A DNA stretch of 64,000 nucleotides from Perkinsus olseni (lineage: Eukaryota; Perkinsozoa; Perkinsida): positions 62,001-126,000 of the forward strand of contig JABANN010000003.1 of NCBI GenBank assembly GCA_013115125.1, given 5' to 3'. Positions within the stretch are counted from its first letter, which is position 1. Every line of letters starts with the position of its first letter. Both the position numbers and the translations under genes were made by a program. Positions 44,701 to 57,355 of the stretch are shown here, in pieces. Under the pieces are notes generated by a model that was not told the origin of the DNA, ran no database searches, and saw only the letters and a list, made by a program, of their open reading frames with translations.

Positions 44701-47700
44701 ATATCGAGGGATTTGTTGGTGAGGTAATGAGCAATCAATCTTAGTTCCTCGGTTGGATCCCCGCGTTCCCAAATTCACAGGTCACTCACGAGGATTGCCA
44801 CGGTGCTCGCTCACTGGGTGCGATCGTCCATGACGAACCTGTCTTCGCTGTCGCTGATGCGGGATTCCATGTATCGCATTGCGGCCAGGTGAGTAGCCTG
44901 CAGGGTGTGAAGAACGCCTCGGGGTATCTCCTCGTGGTCAGATCTTGGCGCTAGTCGTAGCGACCAGCCGATACGCTGCACGAGTAGCCGCCAGAGCTGT
45001 CGAGGTACCGGATGCTCGCTCGTCTCTAGGCCGTCAGAGATCGCGGATGCTACATTCTGACCTATCCCGTCGCGATCAGGTGACCTACTCGGAGAACCGT
45101 CCACAACCGATAATCAGCATAGAAGATGCCATTCGAGAACAAAGCTTCCATGAACTCAATTTCGCGGGTATGGCATTGCTGATCGCCCCCTCAATGGCCT
45201 AGCGGTTCCGTAATGTTTAAACCTCGCGATTCAGGTGGAGGCGACAAGGCATGCATCCACAAAGTGCTGGACCTGCATATGGGTTCCAGCATCGAGGAGG
45301 TTATTGCTTTTTGCCGTTCACGACCTGACGAGTACGCCGTTGTCAGTGGCCGCTTCAAAATGGCCGGTCAGGAACACTTTTACTTTGAGACCCAAGTGAG
45401 CCTCCTCGGCAGTATCATTAGACTCGTGTCCATTCCGGTATTTTCAAGGGCGCCCGCGCAGTCCCTGCTGATGGAGGGACCGAGGTCGAAGTTTTCTCCT
45501 CTACGCAACATCCACATGAGACACAAATGTTCATCGCTGAAGTTTTGGGCATACCCTTCAATAGGGTTGTCGTTCGGACTAAGAGAATCGGTAGAAATAC
45601 CAGGAATCTCGCGGCCTTCAGGGTGTTCACTCGCAGGTGGTGGCTTCGGCGGGAAAGAGTCTCGCGCGTGCATTCTTGCTCCTTATGCTGCGCTGGCAGC
45701 CGTGAAGTTCAATTGTCCAGCCAGGTGACGATAACCGAGCACTACGATCAGTACGCGTAGTAGGGCTCTTCTCACGGCAGGTTTCAAATGGACCGTGATG
45801 TCGACATGGCCAACAGCGGTAAGCGTCATGCATTCCTCGCTGACTACACAGTTGCTGTCCGAAGAAGCGACAAAACGCTTGTCGCCGCTGACGTCGATTT
45901 ATACGTGAGATGATGGCGATTTCCGTTCATCTCCGACGCCCTTGCTTGAGGCTCCGAGTCTTCGCAGGCAAATGCTGGTTACTCCCACGATTTGTCGGAG
46001 CCTGTGCTAAATCGGGGCATGATGCATATGACCAACGCCAACTTCGTGCGCAACGTTCGAGTCACCGGTGAGTACCACAAGGTCGTAGCGTTCCTCTCGG
46101 CCTCGGTTCATTGGAGGAGCGTCCATATCAGGCCGCTTGGCGAAGACCAATATTGAGAGCAACACGGCATTCCGAGGCTTCGGTGGGCCCCAAGGACAAG
46201 CAGTTGCCGAAGTAGGGCCTCAATCCTCAAAACCTTAGTCGTATCATAGGGCTCAGGCGATGTTCGAGCATGCTGCATGCGAGCTGGGAATCACGCGGGA
46301 AGAGCTCGAGGACGCTAACTGGGCGCACGGACCCCATGGTGAGGGGAACCTGACTCACTACAATCACTGTCTCGGAGACGAGGTGAGCTCGGACTGCGTC
46401 TCATCGATCGTCCACTCCTCGAGTCTGGCAACACCTGGGCCCTCGGTATCCTCGGCAGGTGCCATCGAAGGATATGTGGGCTAAGCTTATGACTGACTCG
46501 GAATTCCATAAGCGGCGAACTGAGGTCACCGAGTTCAACAAGCAGAATCAGTATGTGAAGCGGGGAATCGCCGCGGTCCCCATACGGTAGGACAGGCATC
46601 GAGCAGACCCCTAGTCATTGCTATCGCAAGATACGGCATCTCCTTCACTGCTACGCACTTGAACCAAGCGACGGCACTAGTCAGTCTACAGAAAGACGGA
46701 TCCGTACAAGTTTGTCATGTTGGCGTCGAGATGGGACAAGGTCTCAACACCAAAGTGTCTCAAGTGCGATGTGAGAATCACCGTACCTGCTGATGCATGC
46801 TTGTGCAGGTTGTTGCGAGCGAACTGGGCATCCCCGTGGAGGCGGTACATATCGCTGAAGCTAATACCAGCAGGGCCCCGAATGGCGTGCCTACTGCTGC
46901 CTCCAGCGGGACTGACCTAAATGCGAATGCCGCGGTTGATGCTTGCAGGCAGCTTAAGGACGCCATCAAGGTAAGTGCACCGAGCATTGAGCTGCATGAA
47001 ACATGCATCCTGCAAACTCAGAACTATGTGGATCCATCCATTATCAACCCCCAGAAGAGACTAGCCAGCGCGGCCACCAAAGCTTGGTAAGGCTTCCATC
47101 ATCCATCTAGTTCCCTCCACATCCACTTTTCTCATTGCGCCGTGTGACTCCTGGCTTAGATCCGCTGTTGACCAGGTTCGATCGGAGATGCCTCAGCGCC
47201 GTTGGGTTCTACAGGACTCCAGAGATCTCAGGAGCCGACTGGTCCAAGAAGGAGGTGAGTTTGACGCTCAGCTATGAGTCCACCAGAGCGAGTACTCATC
47301 GCAACCCCCGTACAGGTCAACACTTTCAACTCGGTTCCGTTTTACTATTACACTTACGGAGCCGCAGCTTCGGAGGTCGAAGTGGATTTGCTCACCGGAG
47401 AGGCCCGAGTGGTACGTGTCTCCCCCCTGACACCCGCCTGTGAGCGGTACCTTGTGTCAGTTACGCGTTGACATAGTCCATGACGTTGGGAAGTCCATTA
47501 ATCCCGCCATCGACATTGGGCAGATAGAGGGTGCGTTCATGCAGGGGTACGGCCTCTTCTGCATGGAGGAACCGGTCTACGATCATCAGGGCCGCTTAAT
47601 CACTCGCGTGAGTTCATTAGCAACGTTTTGACTTCCTGAACGTGCGATCTGTAGGGGCCTGGATCGTACAAGATTCCTTCATTCGATGACATACCTTGTG

Positions 47701-48051
47701 ACTTCCGTGTGGCCCTGTACGATAGGACTAGCGGGCCTTCTATCCGCGCTAGCAAAGCGGTTGGAGAGCCACCACTCTTCGGAGCTGCAAGCGTGAGTCG
47801 GAAGCTGTGTGGTATGCCTCCACCTCGTGCCATCAGTGTTGGTTGGCATCCTGTGCACCCTTCTGTTGGTGTAGGTATACTACGCCATCAAGGAAGCGAT
47901 CTACGCTTCCCGAGGAAATCGAAAACATTTTGAACTAGTTAGCCCGGCAACCCCCGAGCGTATTCGTTTAGCCATATCTATCCCCGAAACTGGGGATGAC
48001 TGCCGAAGTAACGATGAACCGATCGAGGACAAGTGGCACGCCTTCGCCTAA
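41760..48051 (+). CDS. XDH: Xanthine dehydrogenase (2Fe-2S / FAD / molybdopterin)
   Basis: About 27 short exons; the first ones are 41760-41863, 41953-42103, 42158-42233, 42450-42577, 42627-42764 and 42841-43076, and the last ends at TAA 48051. Domain order is complete. The plant-type 2Fe-2S domain has [17 protein letters not shown] and a second one has SQCGYCTPG with [10 protein letters not shown]. The FAD domain has [11 protein letters not shown] and [17 protein letters not shown]. The molybdenum domain has [50 protein letters not shown] and the catalytic-Glu motif [13 protein letters not shown]. Glu in [10 protein letters not shown] and Arg in LNRGMMHM appear to match the purine-orienting residues of animal XDH, favouring xanthine over aldehydes. 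It oxidises hypoxanthine and xanthine to urate. All introns inspected are GT-AG and no frameshift is needed. Confidence 0.92.
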
Positions 48052-48452
48052 GCGTGTCAAACCCCTCTACAAGTGCCAATTGCTCGGAATATGTTCCAGT
48101 ATTCTTCAACCTGGGAACATGACGAGCTCGCCCCTGGCACATGCTGAGGCCGAATGTTTTGTACTGCTTCACAGTGTAGTATATACGCCCGCGCAGACGT
48201 GGGCATCTACAGGTAGAATTTTTCATCCGACTTTGTTGACGACCTGCGGAATGATCGTGGGTATCTACTGCTTGAATTTTTTATTTGACTTTTTCAACGA
48301 ACCCCATACAGATGCTTCTGTGTCCCGCACCATTCTCGATGCTTTTACTATGTACTGTACTGGGCTGTTGAGTTCGAAGATAGTTGCGAAGATATAGATG
48401 CTATCGCGATATCGTCATTCAAGGGGAATTATTTCTTAGCCTGTAGCTGCGA

Positions 48453-49823
48453 ATGTCAGCGAGGTTGCCGGAAGAGGTACCGCTAAGGTCATCGGCAAGG
48501 CTGCATGGCGTGAAGCTTAGCCAGGCAGTGTTCGACGATGAGTCTCTGAGAAGTGAGCCAAGGTTCTGAGAGCGCGACTTAGGAGGTTCTTCCCGCGTTG
48601 AGGTACTCCAAGAAAGGTCCGGAAGCCAACTAAGAGCGCTGGGAGCGCCGCACCTGCGAAACGGCCTCCGGAACTGGCTGGACTCGAAGAACCTGACTCG
48701 GGCGCGCATAAGAGGGGCCGCTCGAGAAGAAAAGCGCGTCCGACGACGCCTACTAGCACTAAGTCTTCGAGGCCTAAGGCTAGAGCGAAGGCGAAGAAAG
48801 GGCCAGCCCGGCAGAAAGTGGACCCAGTCGATGCTACCAACAGTCCCAGTCATTCAGCAGCAGCCGCAGTAGGCCGGGGCTCTAAAACAACAGTGACGGA
48901 GCCTTTGCGACCTTCAAAAGAGAGAAAAAGGAAGAGTGTAATGTGTTTAGAACCGCCGCAGTTCCACTTGCATCTTCAGGCCAGCGCTAAGAGAGTAAGA
49001 AAGACGATATCGAAGGATCCTGAAGTAGTATCGGACGCGCTGTTCTGTCGTGAACATCTGACCAGGTTCACTCAAGTGGCTCGAAGGCTCGCGGGGTACG
49101 CCTTATCGTAGAGGGCGGAAAACAGGGAACGGGCGATACCCCTGTGGATTGGTCTGAAAAAGTAGGACTGTCGGAGATTTGTCGCTCGTGGGAAGCGGCA
49201 TCCGGGGAATATGAGAATTCGAAATGCATTGTCGGCGCCGACTTTGAGAAGATTTCTAGTTGGCGTCGGATGTATAGCAGAGCTCTCGGTTTTCTGCTAC
49301 ATCCTCTTGCACTCATCTCTTGTCTCTTTCTCAGACGCCCGACGCTCGCGGCACAGCGCATTCGGTCGATCGAGAAACCTCTCTCCAGTGAGGCGCTGAC
49401 CTTCGCTCGCTTCACGAGATTGGCTCTTCAGGGACGACAAGCGGCCGACATGGTTACCCAAGCGTTACCGACGAAGGTTCGTCCTTCCTTCGAGGCGGTT
49501 CGGGTGAGTCTTATCGACTCCAGCTCTCCTCTGCCATCGTTAAGGTCCCTCAGAACGAGAAGGCCGGCCGAGGCTCGCAGAGGTGGACAAGGCGTTCTAG
49601 GGCGAGCCGTCCCTATGGGGCTCATGGCAGCAGGGGTCGTGTCTGGCATGATCATCGCGTACTTTTATCCGGCCTTGCGAGAGCTGCCACACCGCTTGTG
49701 AGTTCCCTTGCTTGTATTGGATTGAGTGTGCGCCCTACTCGACTGGTCCGGTCAGCAGCTGTGGTCTTTTCTCAGGTATTAATACATTTGGCACGTCAGG
49801 TGTGGACACTAAGCGTGAAGTAA
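48453..49823 (+). CDS. Unknown basic Lys/Arg-rich protein (model partly tentative)
   Basis: Exon 1 is 48453-48552 (MSARLPEEVPLRSSAR...). Exon 2 begins at 48603 and runs through a strongly basic region (KRGRSRRKARP, KARAKAKKGPARQK, SKERKRKSVMC) to about 49076. A GT-AG intron of about 52 nt leads to GTGDTPVDWSEKVGLSE. Further short introns probably precede RPTLAAQRIRSIEKPL and the C-terminus, with the last stop near 49823. The hydrophobic stretch around 49270-49335 is the pyrimidine-rich end of a likely intron rather than a TM segment. I recognise no family. The composition suggests a nuclear, nucleic-acid-associated protein, which is a guess. Confidence 0.5.
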
Positions 49824-50161
49824 TATGTACTTTTATGCTCCTGTCCAAGGTGTTTTATAATATGTTATTCTGAAAACAGAAGCCTATCATTATTACCTTG
49901 CCGTTAATGCGTCTCATCCTCTCATATTGGGGTTCTCGAGTTACCTCTTTGCCCGGGTTCGGTAGTGGCAATTCTTCGAACTCGAGCAGCGGAGCGGCTT
50001 GACGGCAGCCGATCTGGCCCACCGCACAATGCTGGTTCCTCTGGCGCTCGCGTCATCGGTAGCCCTACTGTCCATCGACTATTGAGCAAATAAGTTGAGT
50101 TTTAGAATGAAAGAGGCCTGATCTGGAGATTTTCGTTTAGTTTCTCAGTCCGCGGCTCCCC
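49824..50161. other. Intergenic region
   Basis: A 338-bp gap before the WDR53-like gene. Nothing recognisable beyond a presumed promoter. Confidence 0.4.
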
Positions 50162-51548
50162 ATGGCGCGTCAAGGTTCCTTAGAAGCGGGCACAATATTG
50201 ATAACAGGGGACGTGAGCAAAGAGTGCTCAGTGACGGCGTTGGCGTCCCAGCCTGGCTCCCCGGATATGATCTGGGCGGCGAGGGAAGATAAATGCCTCC
50301 TCGGCATTGACACACGTTCTAATGTTGTAGAGGTGAGAAGATGGAGATTTTGGTTCAGATCGGGTACATCTGTGGTGTGCGTGTCGTTGGGCGGCCACTG
50401 GCAACCCATTCGTGGCTGCATATCTCCGCCGCGGGTGGACTTCCGAACTTTTTCAGACTCGTATAACGTTACCTGCTGGTGGTGAGCTGGTTGGGAGTTG
50501 CGTGGCCTCGGCTACCTCTGTTTATGTCGGCGCCGAGTCTAATATCCTCAATTACGATACACGCAAGGGGTTACTGACAGCGGCGTATGTTCCTCAAAAC
50601 CAGGTTTGGTCAAGGAGCGCGGCTCCGTGAAGCATGTGTATCGTGTTGTCAGACTAATGAGGTCAATAATTTCTCTCTGTCACCGGATGGCAGTCAACTG
50701 CTCGTGCCTACTGACGAAGGGGAACTGGTGTTCCTCAACGCAAGCACTTTGGCCAAATGTCGTGAGACAATACGGATAAACGATGAGGAGCAGGTCTCAC
50801 TTCGGGTTAGTTCTCCACCGTTACAGTGCCTTCAGTGTTCCAGGTCTGCTCCTGCGTCACAGCGCGCACTTCCCTTTGCAACCCCTCAACGACCATTGAC
50901 GTTCTCACTGGCGGGTTCGACTGTACTGTGCGGCGTTTTGCTGTTGAAAAAGAGAACTACAGAGTGCGCGGTACACTCGACGTTAGCAATGCGGTTAAAG
51001 TGAGGAACGAGAAGCGACGTGAGCGGAGCTCCACGACTCTCCGCCACAGGACGGAAATTCTGCCCTGCCGCTTGCCTTCAATCCCCCCTTCGTCAACTGC
51101 ATCGAATTCGACTCGTTCGCGAACGACTCGGCTGTCGCGGGGACTGGCAACGGCTCCCTATGCCTGATGAAGTTCCGGGGCGACTCGATCAACTTCAAGG
51201 ACCTCCGAGCAAGCATACTCAGAGTGAGATCGACTGCCACTTCCTGTTCGTCGATTTGCCTTGCGCATATTCTTCCGACTCAAACCGCCCATCGCCTCAT
51301 CCACTCAGATACCTGCTCATAGCCAGGCAGTAGCCGACCTGACCTGCCTACGAGGTCGCCGCGTAGCCTCTGTTGGATCTGATGGACGGCTTGCACTATC
51401 GTCTCTACTCGGCAGTGCACCCAGGGTTCTGCAGCAAGTTGATCTGGGCTGGAAGCCTTCCGCGGTCCGTTCTGTGGGAACCGATGGTCTTACCGTCGTC
51501 GTCGGTGGAGTTGATGGCCAACTTCAATGCTTTGATGTACGATCATAA
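50162..51548 (+). CDS. WD40-repeat protein, WDR53-like
   Basis: Six exons: 50162-50332, 50460-50603, 50653-50793, 50844-50999, 51050-51223 and 51309-51548; all phase 0 and GT-AG, about 341 aa. WD-type blades can be read as: TALASQPGSPDMIWAAREDK, VYVGAESNILNYDTRKG, NFSLSPDGSQLLVPTDEGEL, VLTGGFDCTVRRFAVE, AVAGTGNGSLCLMK, VASVGSDGRLAL, and the closing GGVDGQLQCFDVRS. The block FNPPFVNCIEFD resembles the NPPFV region of WDR53. WDR53 is a little-studied propeller linked to CUL4-DDB1 ubiquitin ligases in animals; that role is only a possibility here. Every intron falls between codons, which is unusual among the genes in this window. Confidence 0.75.
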
Positions 51549-51933
51549 ACGATGATGAGATCTATCCAAGTTTACCAAAGACAACCAAAGGGTGGTGTTA
51601 AACCAGTGAGATCGTACTCGCGCCTTCGGGCGGGCGCTAAATTCGATAAATTAGCGCAACATTCAATTTTCCGCTGTCACACATACCCACGATGTTCTTG
51701 AACACCTCATCGACAACAGCAGATATACATGAGATGCGAACTGTGTGTCTCGTAACGAGGGAGAGAGATCGTCGGAAGCAATACTTGGTAAGTCGTTCCT
51801 GAGGTAGTCTTGAACACACCAACGAACAGAGGAAAGGTTCCAAACCAGCTTGAGAGAGAACTAGGCCCAACACGGAGGTTGAACGTCTTGTAGTCTAACT
51901 TCGCCCTTTCACGGGACTCATTGTCATGTTGTG
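51549..51933. other. Intergenic region
   Basis: A 385-bp gap between the WDR53-like gene and the coiled-coil gene; no feature supported. Confidence 0.4.
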
Positions 51934-54900
51934 ATGAGTTCCTTGTCGCGAGTAAAAAGGGCGTAGCAGTTGTCGTAGCGTTCTCTGGTCTCGTTGGTAG
52001 GGGATGGACTTCTTGTTGTCAGGAATCGCGGCTCCCCGCGATTTACGATCCGAAGTCCACGAAGAGAAAAAAGGGAGCGCGTATGGGTGAGACGGCTCCG
52101 GGTAGTAACAAGGCTTCTCTCGGATTTTGGAGTCCGCTTATCTTTTTGTTCAGCATCGCCCAAACGCGAGAAAGCGGCCGCGTCAGCGGAGCTAGGCAAT
52201 ACGACACCGAGCTCTTGGGCCCCCGAGCTTCCTGTGGACTCATTGGCAGCGTTCTCCTCATCCACTTGGAAGTGAGTCGCCCTCTGGAGATCACGAGGGG
52301 CCTGTAGCTGTGGCAGCGGATGGGGCTCTTCAGGACGGATTTCTCATCGGCGCGGAGTCGCGCTGGGTATACGCAACGCTTGAAGGACATACGTGAAGCC
52401 TACGGGGTGATCTCGAATGCAAACAAATCAGACGAGGCCAAGCTCGATCATAGAGTAGCTTTGGAACTTCTAGCTCATATGATGAAGAACAATCATTTTG
52501 AATGTGCTAATGGCAGGTCTCGCAGCTCTTGGATATGTGCGTGGACATAGTCGAAAAACAGAAGAAGCGTAAGAAGGAAGAGCAACTTTCTCTCCACTTC
52601 AAGGCCGTGTCCAGCGCATACTGGGCAGCTCAGTTAGTCTTCAGTGACCATGATGGTTGCCCTCTAGGTTGGGACCAAGTTCGAGGGGCGCTGACGCAAA
52701 TGGCCAGGCGTACTGATTCTCTGGAAACAGTTCGGATCGTCGAGAACCTTGCACTGGATTTGGGTGACACTATGAAAGTGGAATCGCGCATCGTTGCGTT
52801 GAGCAAAAAGGTAATAACCTCCTAGGTCCCCTTGGTGGTGTGGTTGTCGATGTTTGCGTTGAACGACTAGTTCGTACCTTGTGCGCAGGTTCACGCCTCT
52901 TCGGTCAATCATAGAGCCGCGGAGAACAAGTGCGAGACACTTCGGAAACAGGTAGTCCGGGTACCGACCCGCTAGTCCTCTGTGAGGTTGCCCTGCACCC
53001 TTTCTGCTCACAACTCTTCATTCGTCCCTGGGTGCATTTTCGGTATTTTTAAGGCCAAGAAGCTGGAGTCGGAATTGACGGTTACCAAAATTGAGCTGGC
53101 TAACAGAACGAAAGAATGTGGAGCATTGCAGCGGAGAGTGAATGCGAGTGCTCGGAGGTAGTAGGCCACGCGGGCGTGTCCGTTGGGCGCTTGACGGGAG
53201 TTCTTCTGTCTTCGTCGTGCGCGGTTCACGGGGAATGTCTCATTTGCTGCTGAAGGTACGAACAGCTGTCGAAGAACGTCGACACGCTACAGCGGGAGCT
53301 AGCTATTGCTACGGCGGAACTAGAAGCGCGAGATAATGGTGCCCAGCCGAATCGAAACTCACTAGCCACTTCCAGGGGTAGTACGGATCAAGGACGCGTC
53401 GTGTATAGCGCTTCCAGGCTCGAGAGACTCAGATGAGAGAGGCGCCCATGCGAAGCGAGCCCGTTATCTTGCCAACCAACTGGCCCTAGCCGTAGGAAAG
53501 CGTCAGCTCCACAGCATTGATAGATTCCTCCGTCAGATGCAGCAACTGGCAGCATTGGAGAGACAGAAGAAGTGGTGGATGGCAAAGAGCGCGGTTCTCG
53601 AGGCAGAAGCATCATCATTGATCGCCTACAACGAGAATGTCTCAGCGTAAGGCCGTAGCGGCAGTTGTCCTCGAGGTGGAATCGGTATACAGGGCCAGCG
53701 CGGATGAAGACATGCGGTCAAGACTGACTCATCTCGTGTGGAAGATTATGAACGAAAGCCCATTAGAGGACGGGTAAGTAGTGAGCTCGTAGCGCATCGT
53801 CAGTCCTCTCGTTACGTCTCAGGTACGGGTTTGTTAATACGGTTGCTCAACTGAAGGGCATCCTCAGCGAGGGTGTTGGTAAAAAAGTGAACAAGTTGCC
53901 CGAGATCACGCCGTATCACCAACGTGGCACCACCATGGTAGAAGAACCCGTTGGGTTATCCGAACACTTCTGTATCATCAGATAACACCGTTCAAGGCGA
54001 ATGGTATTCCGATTCCCAAGGGCTACATGGTTCTGTCTCCACAGCAAATCGACTTTTTGACGATGGTAGTAACCAGGCCGGATTTTGCGTCGTCATCAGC
54101 GGAAACGAGCTCAGGTCACGTCGACTCGTGGAAGATGTGCATTACCCTACCTCTGCGACGCCGATTCCGTTGCGACTGAGCGCGGACGACAAGACTGCAT
54201 CAACGCACTTGGGACTGAATTCTGGGCGCAACAGAGGTCCGGAAAATATCTCAGGAGAGGCTGCTGGATGGTTGTGGTCATTCACTCTTCATTGCGACCT
54301 AGTAGATACGCCAACGCGGTTTCCAAGGCATTCAGTCGACTGAAGGATTTGTTCGAGGTGCACGCAATCGACCACCTAATCAACACCCTCATTGTAACGT
54401 GCTCACTCGCTAGCGAATCACTCGACCCTGTCCTTCTCGCTAGAGCATCAGCTGTGAGGCTCTTGATTGCGACCGAGGCTCTTTATGGGTGGTGGACTCG
54501 ACGCAGGGGATTATGTGGACTTACGTCCAGAACGCAGGCGAGACCGAATTCAGGAGGCTGGAGGTACCATGACCGGATGGCTCAAGCGGGCCCAGGGTGA
54601 TGGTCAGATGGAACTCCCTAAGCGGGGAACAGACCCGTACTCGGAGAACATAGGCCTGGTGGCGAGTGCCTACCTCCTCAAGGAAGCCATCAGCATTTAT
54701 AATGCGTACGAGGATAAGCGTTTCAACAAGAGGTGGGCGAGCAAGCGAGGCTCTAGAGTTCGAAATAGCTGCTCTGCCTGACGTGCAGTTTCGATCGCAT
54801 CACAAACTATCGCACGAGGTCAGTGCTGTGTCTACCAGTCGTTAACGAGGACAGGGTTACATGCATCGTGAGTCAAAGGCAGCTGCACGCGTGACAGACC

Positions 54901-55682
54901 GGCTGGGAGCGCTGATAGAATCGATTCCCCCCAGGTACAAGCAGTGAACAAACGGCGAGATCCAGTATTCGACAAGGACGATGAAACGATCCTGAGAAAT
55001 ATTGCGGTACTAAGAACGCTGAACGATAGAGCTTCGCCGCGAGGATCTCAGGTCCTGGGGCTGGAGATGGTTATGATATTCGAAAAAACGGCCGTCAGCG
55101 GATGGTCGATGAAGCGTGAGCCGACTAAATCTCAATGTTTGCCGAGTGACTTCGGTGATTTACAGGTCAGACCTACTTACTGCAATTTGCCACGGAGATG
55201 ATGCAATACTGCACAAAGCCAAGCACGCTCGTGAACTTGCTGACGCTGTAATAGGGTAGACTTCTACCTGGCGAGAGTGTAGCGCAGGCGCGCCGTCGGC
55301 CAGTCACAGCTTTTAAAACTTTTTGAGCCAAAGCGTCTTCGTAATTTCTGTAGACGATACGAACGTGGATGCGCGTTGTTGAATATGTGCGCTGCTGCTG
55401 CTGCTGCACTTCAAGGTACTTGAACGAGTTATTCCAAGCGAAGGAAGTTGCCCTTCACCTCGTCGTGGGTGGCGTGACCGCACAAATTGTGAGAGCGACC
55501 TGTTTGAGCATATTCTCGAGCCAAATGTCTTAGATCGCTGGCGGGTCTCAGCGTAGCCACGCCACCACAACCGAGGCTCAGAAACAGCTGGATAAGAACC
55601 TCAGACCGTGCTTGGCGGGAATGACGGGAATCGTGGGGTTAACGGTAGTTTGGAGAACTGCCCTCTTGTGTAAAGGCGCTTG
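51934..55682 (+). CDS. Large coiled-coil protein, family not recognised
   Basis: ATG 51934 (MSSLSR) joins across a GT-AG intron to ESRLPAIYDPKSTKRKKGA. Many short exons follow: Ser/Pro/Ala-rich leader, then VSQLLDMCVDIVEKQKKRKK, DSLETVRIVENLALDLGD, and clear coiled coil (KKLESELTVTKIELANRTKE; YEQLSKNVDTLQRELAIATA). Further helical blocks follow (SIDRFLRQMQQLAALERQKK; YGFVNTVAQLKGILSEGVG). The C-terminal half is alpha-helical (LKDLFEVHAIDHLINTL, LARASAVRLLIATEAL, DLLTAICHGDDAILHKAKHA) and ends near 55682. Exons to about 54110 join in phase; those after are less sure. Length is about 900 aa or more. It could be a cytoskeletal or motor-adaptor protein, but no signature supports a name. It might continue into the next gene. 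Confidence 0.6.
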
Positions 55683-55709
55683 AATGGAGTGAATCTTTTA
55701 ACTGATTAG

Positions 55710-56800
55710 GCGAATTCCCGGTGCCCTCAAACATTCCACTTCCCGTCGCTGGGGTCGAGCAGATCATCAAAACGGATGCACGAAGTGATCGGTTCCTGAC
55801 AAGACAACACCGAGAAGAATTGTGCGATTTTTAGGATAAGCTAAGCGGTGTCTATGATGCTTTGGTCGACTTGTCCCCTCCGGAGTTGGTCGATAGCAAT
55901 TTGCGTAGGAACAGCAGGAAAGAGAGGTGATGTACCCCCCCACTGGCTGAGACTCGATCAGCCCTGTTCGAACGACAGATACGTACTGCAGTCATACCCG
56001 TTGTTTGATAAGAGAACCACCACAGCGGTCCTGCAGTTCGTTTGCGCAGATGGGAAGAGAACGACCTTCGGCAACGATGAAGTGTTCGATCCTTTCAATG
56101 TTGGTCATACTAAGGTAGAAGCAAAATCCCATCTCGCCACCTGAATTGGCATTTGCTTACCCGCAGGTTCTGAAACAGATATGCAACTATGTCGTGGTGC
56201 TACTGAGAGAGTGGTACCCGGTAGCCGACCGTCGGGCTCTCCATGATATTTGGGCGAAGGCTGCTAAGAATGTGAATCCAGCGGACACAGTTGTATCAGC
56301 AGGTGGGAATCTGGCGGCGCTGAGGTCGGAGAGTGACTCTTCCTCTAACTTCCAGCTCCTACTGAGCACAACGAGGATACCAATCAGTCGGAGAGGTCGG
56401 AAAGCGGTGAGTTGTAGGCCTGCAGCGAACATGGGCGCAGTTGCATGATTTCGCAGAATACAGCGCGGATCATGAGGACTCGGAGGAAGAGGGGGAGGAT
56501 GATGGAGATGATGCTGTTGAAGTAACTGTCAGTGGTGGAGGTCAACTGTGGGGACTCACAGAAGAGGAACGCCAGATAGATTGGAGAACGGCTGAGGTAA
56601 ATTGTGACGGAAAACCGCCAGCTGTGTGCATTGATTTATCTTCGTCCCAGCCTGGATGGGACGTGCGGAGCCTTGCCACAATTTACCAATCATCATTCGA
56701 AGCGGGTCTTATGGCCGCTCAGGTAGACCGTGAAAGTGGACCGTTACTCACTCTCTTCTGTCTTGTATTTTCAGGACGTCGTCAATAATTTAATGAATGC
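55710..56800 (+). CDS. Unknown acidic protein (partial model)
   Basis: Coding exons read as DKLSGVYDALVDLSPPELVD (from about 55835), then YVLQSYPLFDKRTTTAVLQF...FGNDEVFDPFNVGHTK, then VLKQICNYVVVLLREWYPVA...NVNPADTVVSAGG. A very acidic stretch follows (YSADHEDSEEEGEDDGDDAV), then LWGLTEEERQIDWRTAE, PGWDVRSLATIYQSSFEAGL and a short last exon to TGA near 56798. I do not recognise the family. The 5' limit is unresolved and it may be the end of the preceding coiled-coil gene. Confidence 0.45.
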
Positions 56801-57355
56801 GTCTTGAGAGCACAGTCAATCACTGGATCTTGTTATGGTCATGTACAGGGTTGTCGTCAGGACTCGTGAAGACTTGCGTTCGAGCCAAGGGTTCAATGAG
56901 TTCTAGGTTTGCTCGCTTATCATGCTTTGGCGGAGGCGCGGTCTTGACCTATGAATAAGTTCACTCACAATCTTATTCCTGCCGGTGATTGTGACGTGCT
57001 TTATTCATGTGGGAATTTGCCGATCGTCAATGGTCCAACTCGATTTCATTTGTCACGGAGCGAGTCTGTTAGCGAGCTGCAAGCGTTGGAAATCATGGGG
57101 CTACGTACAATGGTGTTGCTGTTCTATCTGTATCTCGAGAGATGAGTTCAATGGTGGCTGGGTTGAGGTGACAGTTGGAACTGTTTCGGGCTTCTTAGCG
57201 GCAAAGCAGACAGTGGTGGTCAAGTTTCTTATTTTTCCTTCGACAGATGGTAGAAAGTGGGGCCCTACCCACAGTGATCAACACGTTCCTGCCGTTGCTG
57301 GTTGTCTTCGTGGCAGTGGCATACGTGTAATACGCGGGGAAAGGGCCCTCCGCTG
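56801..57355. other. Intergenic region
   Basis: A gap of about 550 bp before the ADP-glucokinase gene. Plus-strand open frames of 60-120 codons occur here without motif or splice support. Confidence 0.4.

Noticed and set aside
49270-49340. Hydrophobic stretch suggesting a TM segment in the basic unknown protein
   Set aside because: It coincides with a pyrimidine-rich intron end before a good CAG acceptor.
55313-55570. Minus-strand open frame with poly-Gln-like start at the CTG/GCT repeat
   Set aside because: The plus strand carries exon-like frames with splice sites in this region; the repeat is only about five units long.
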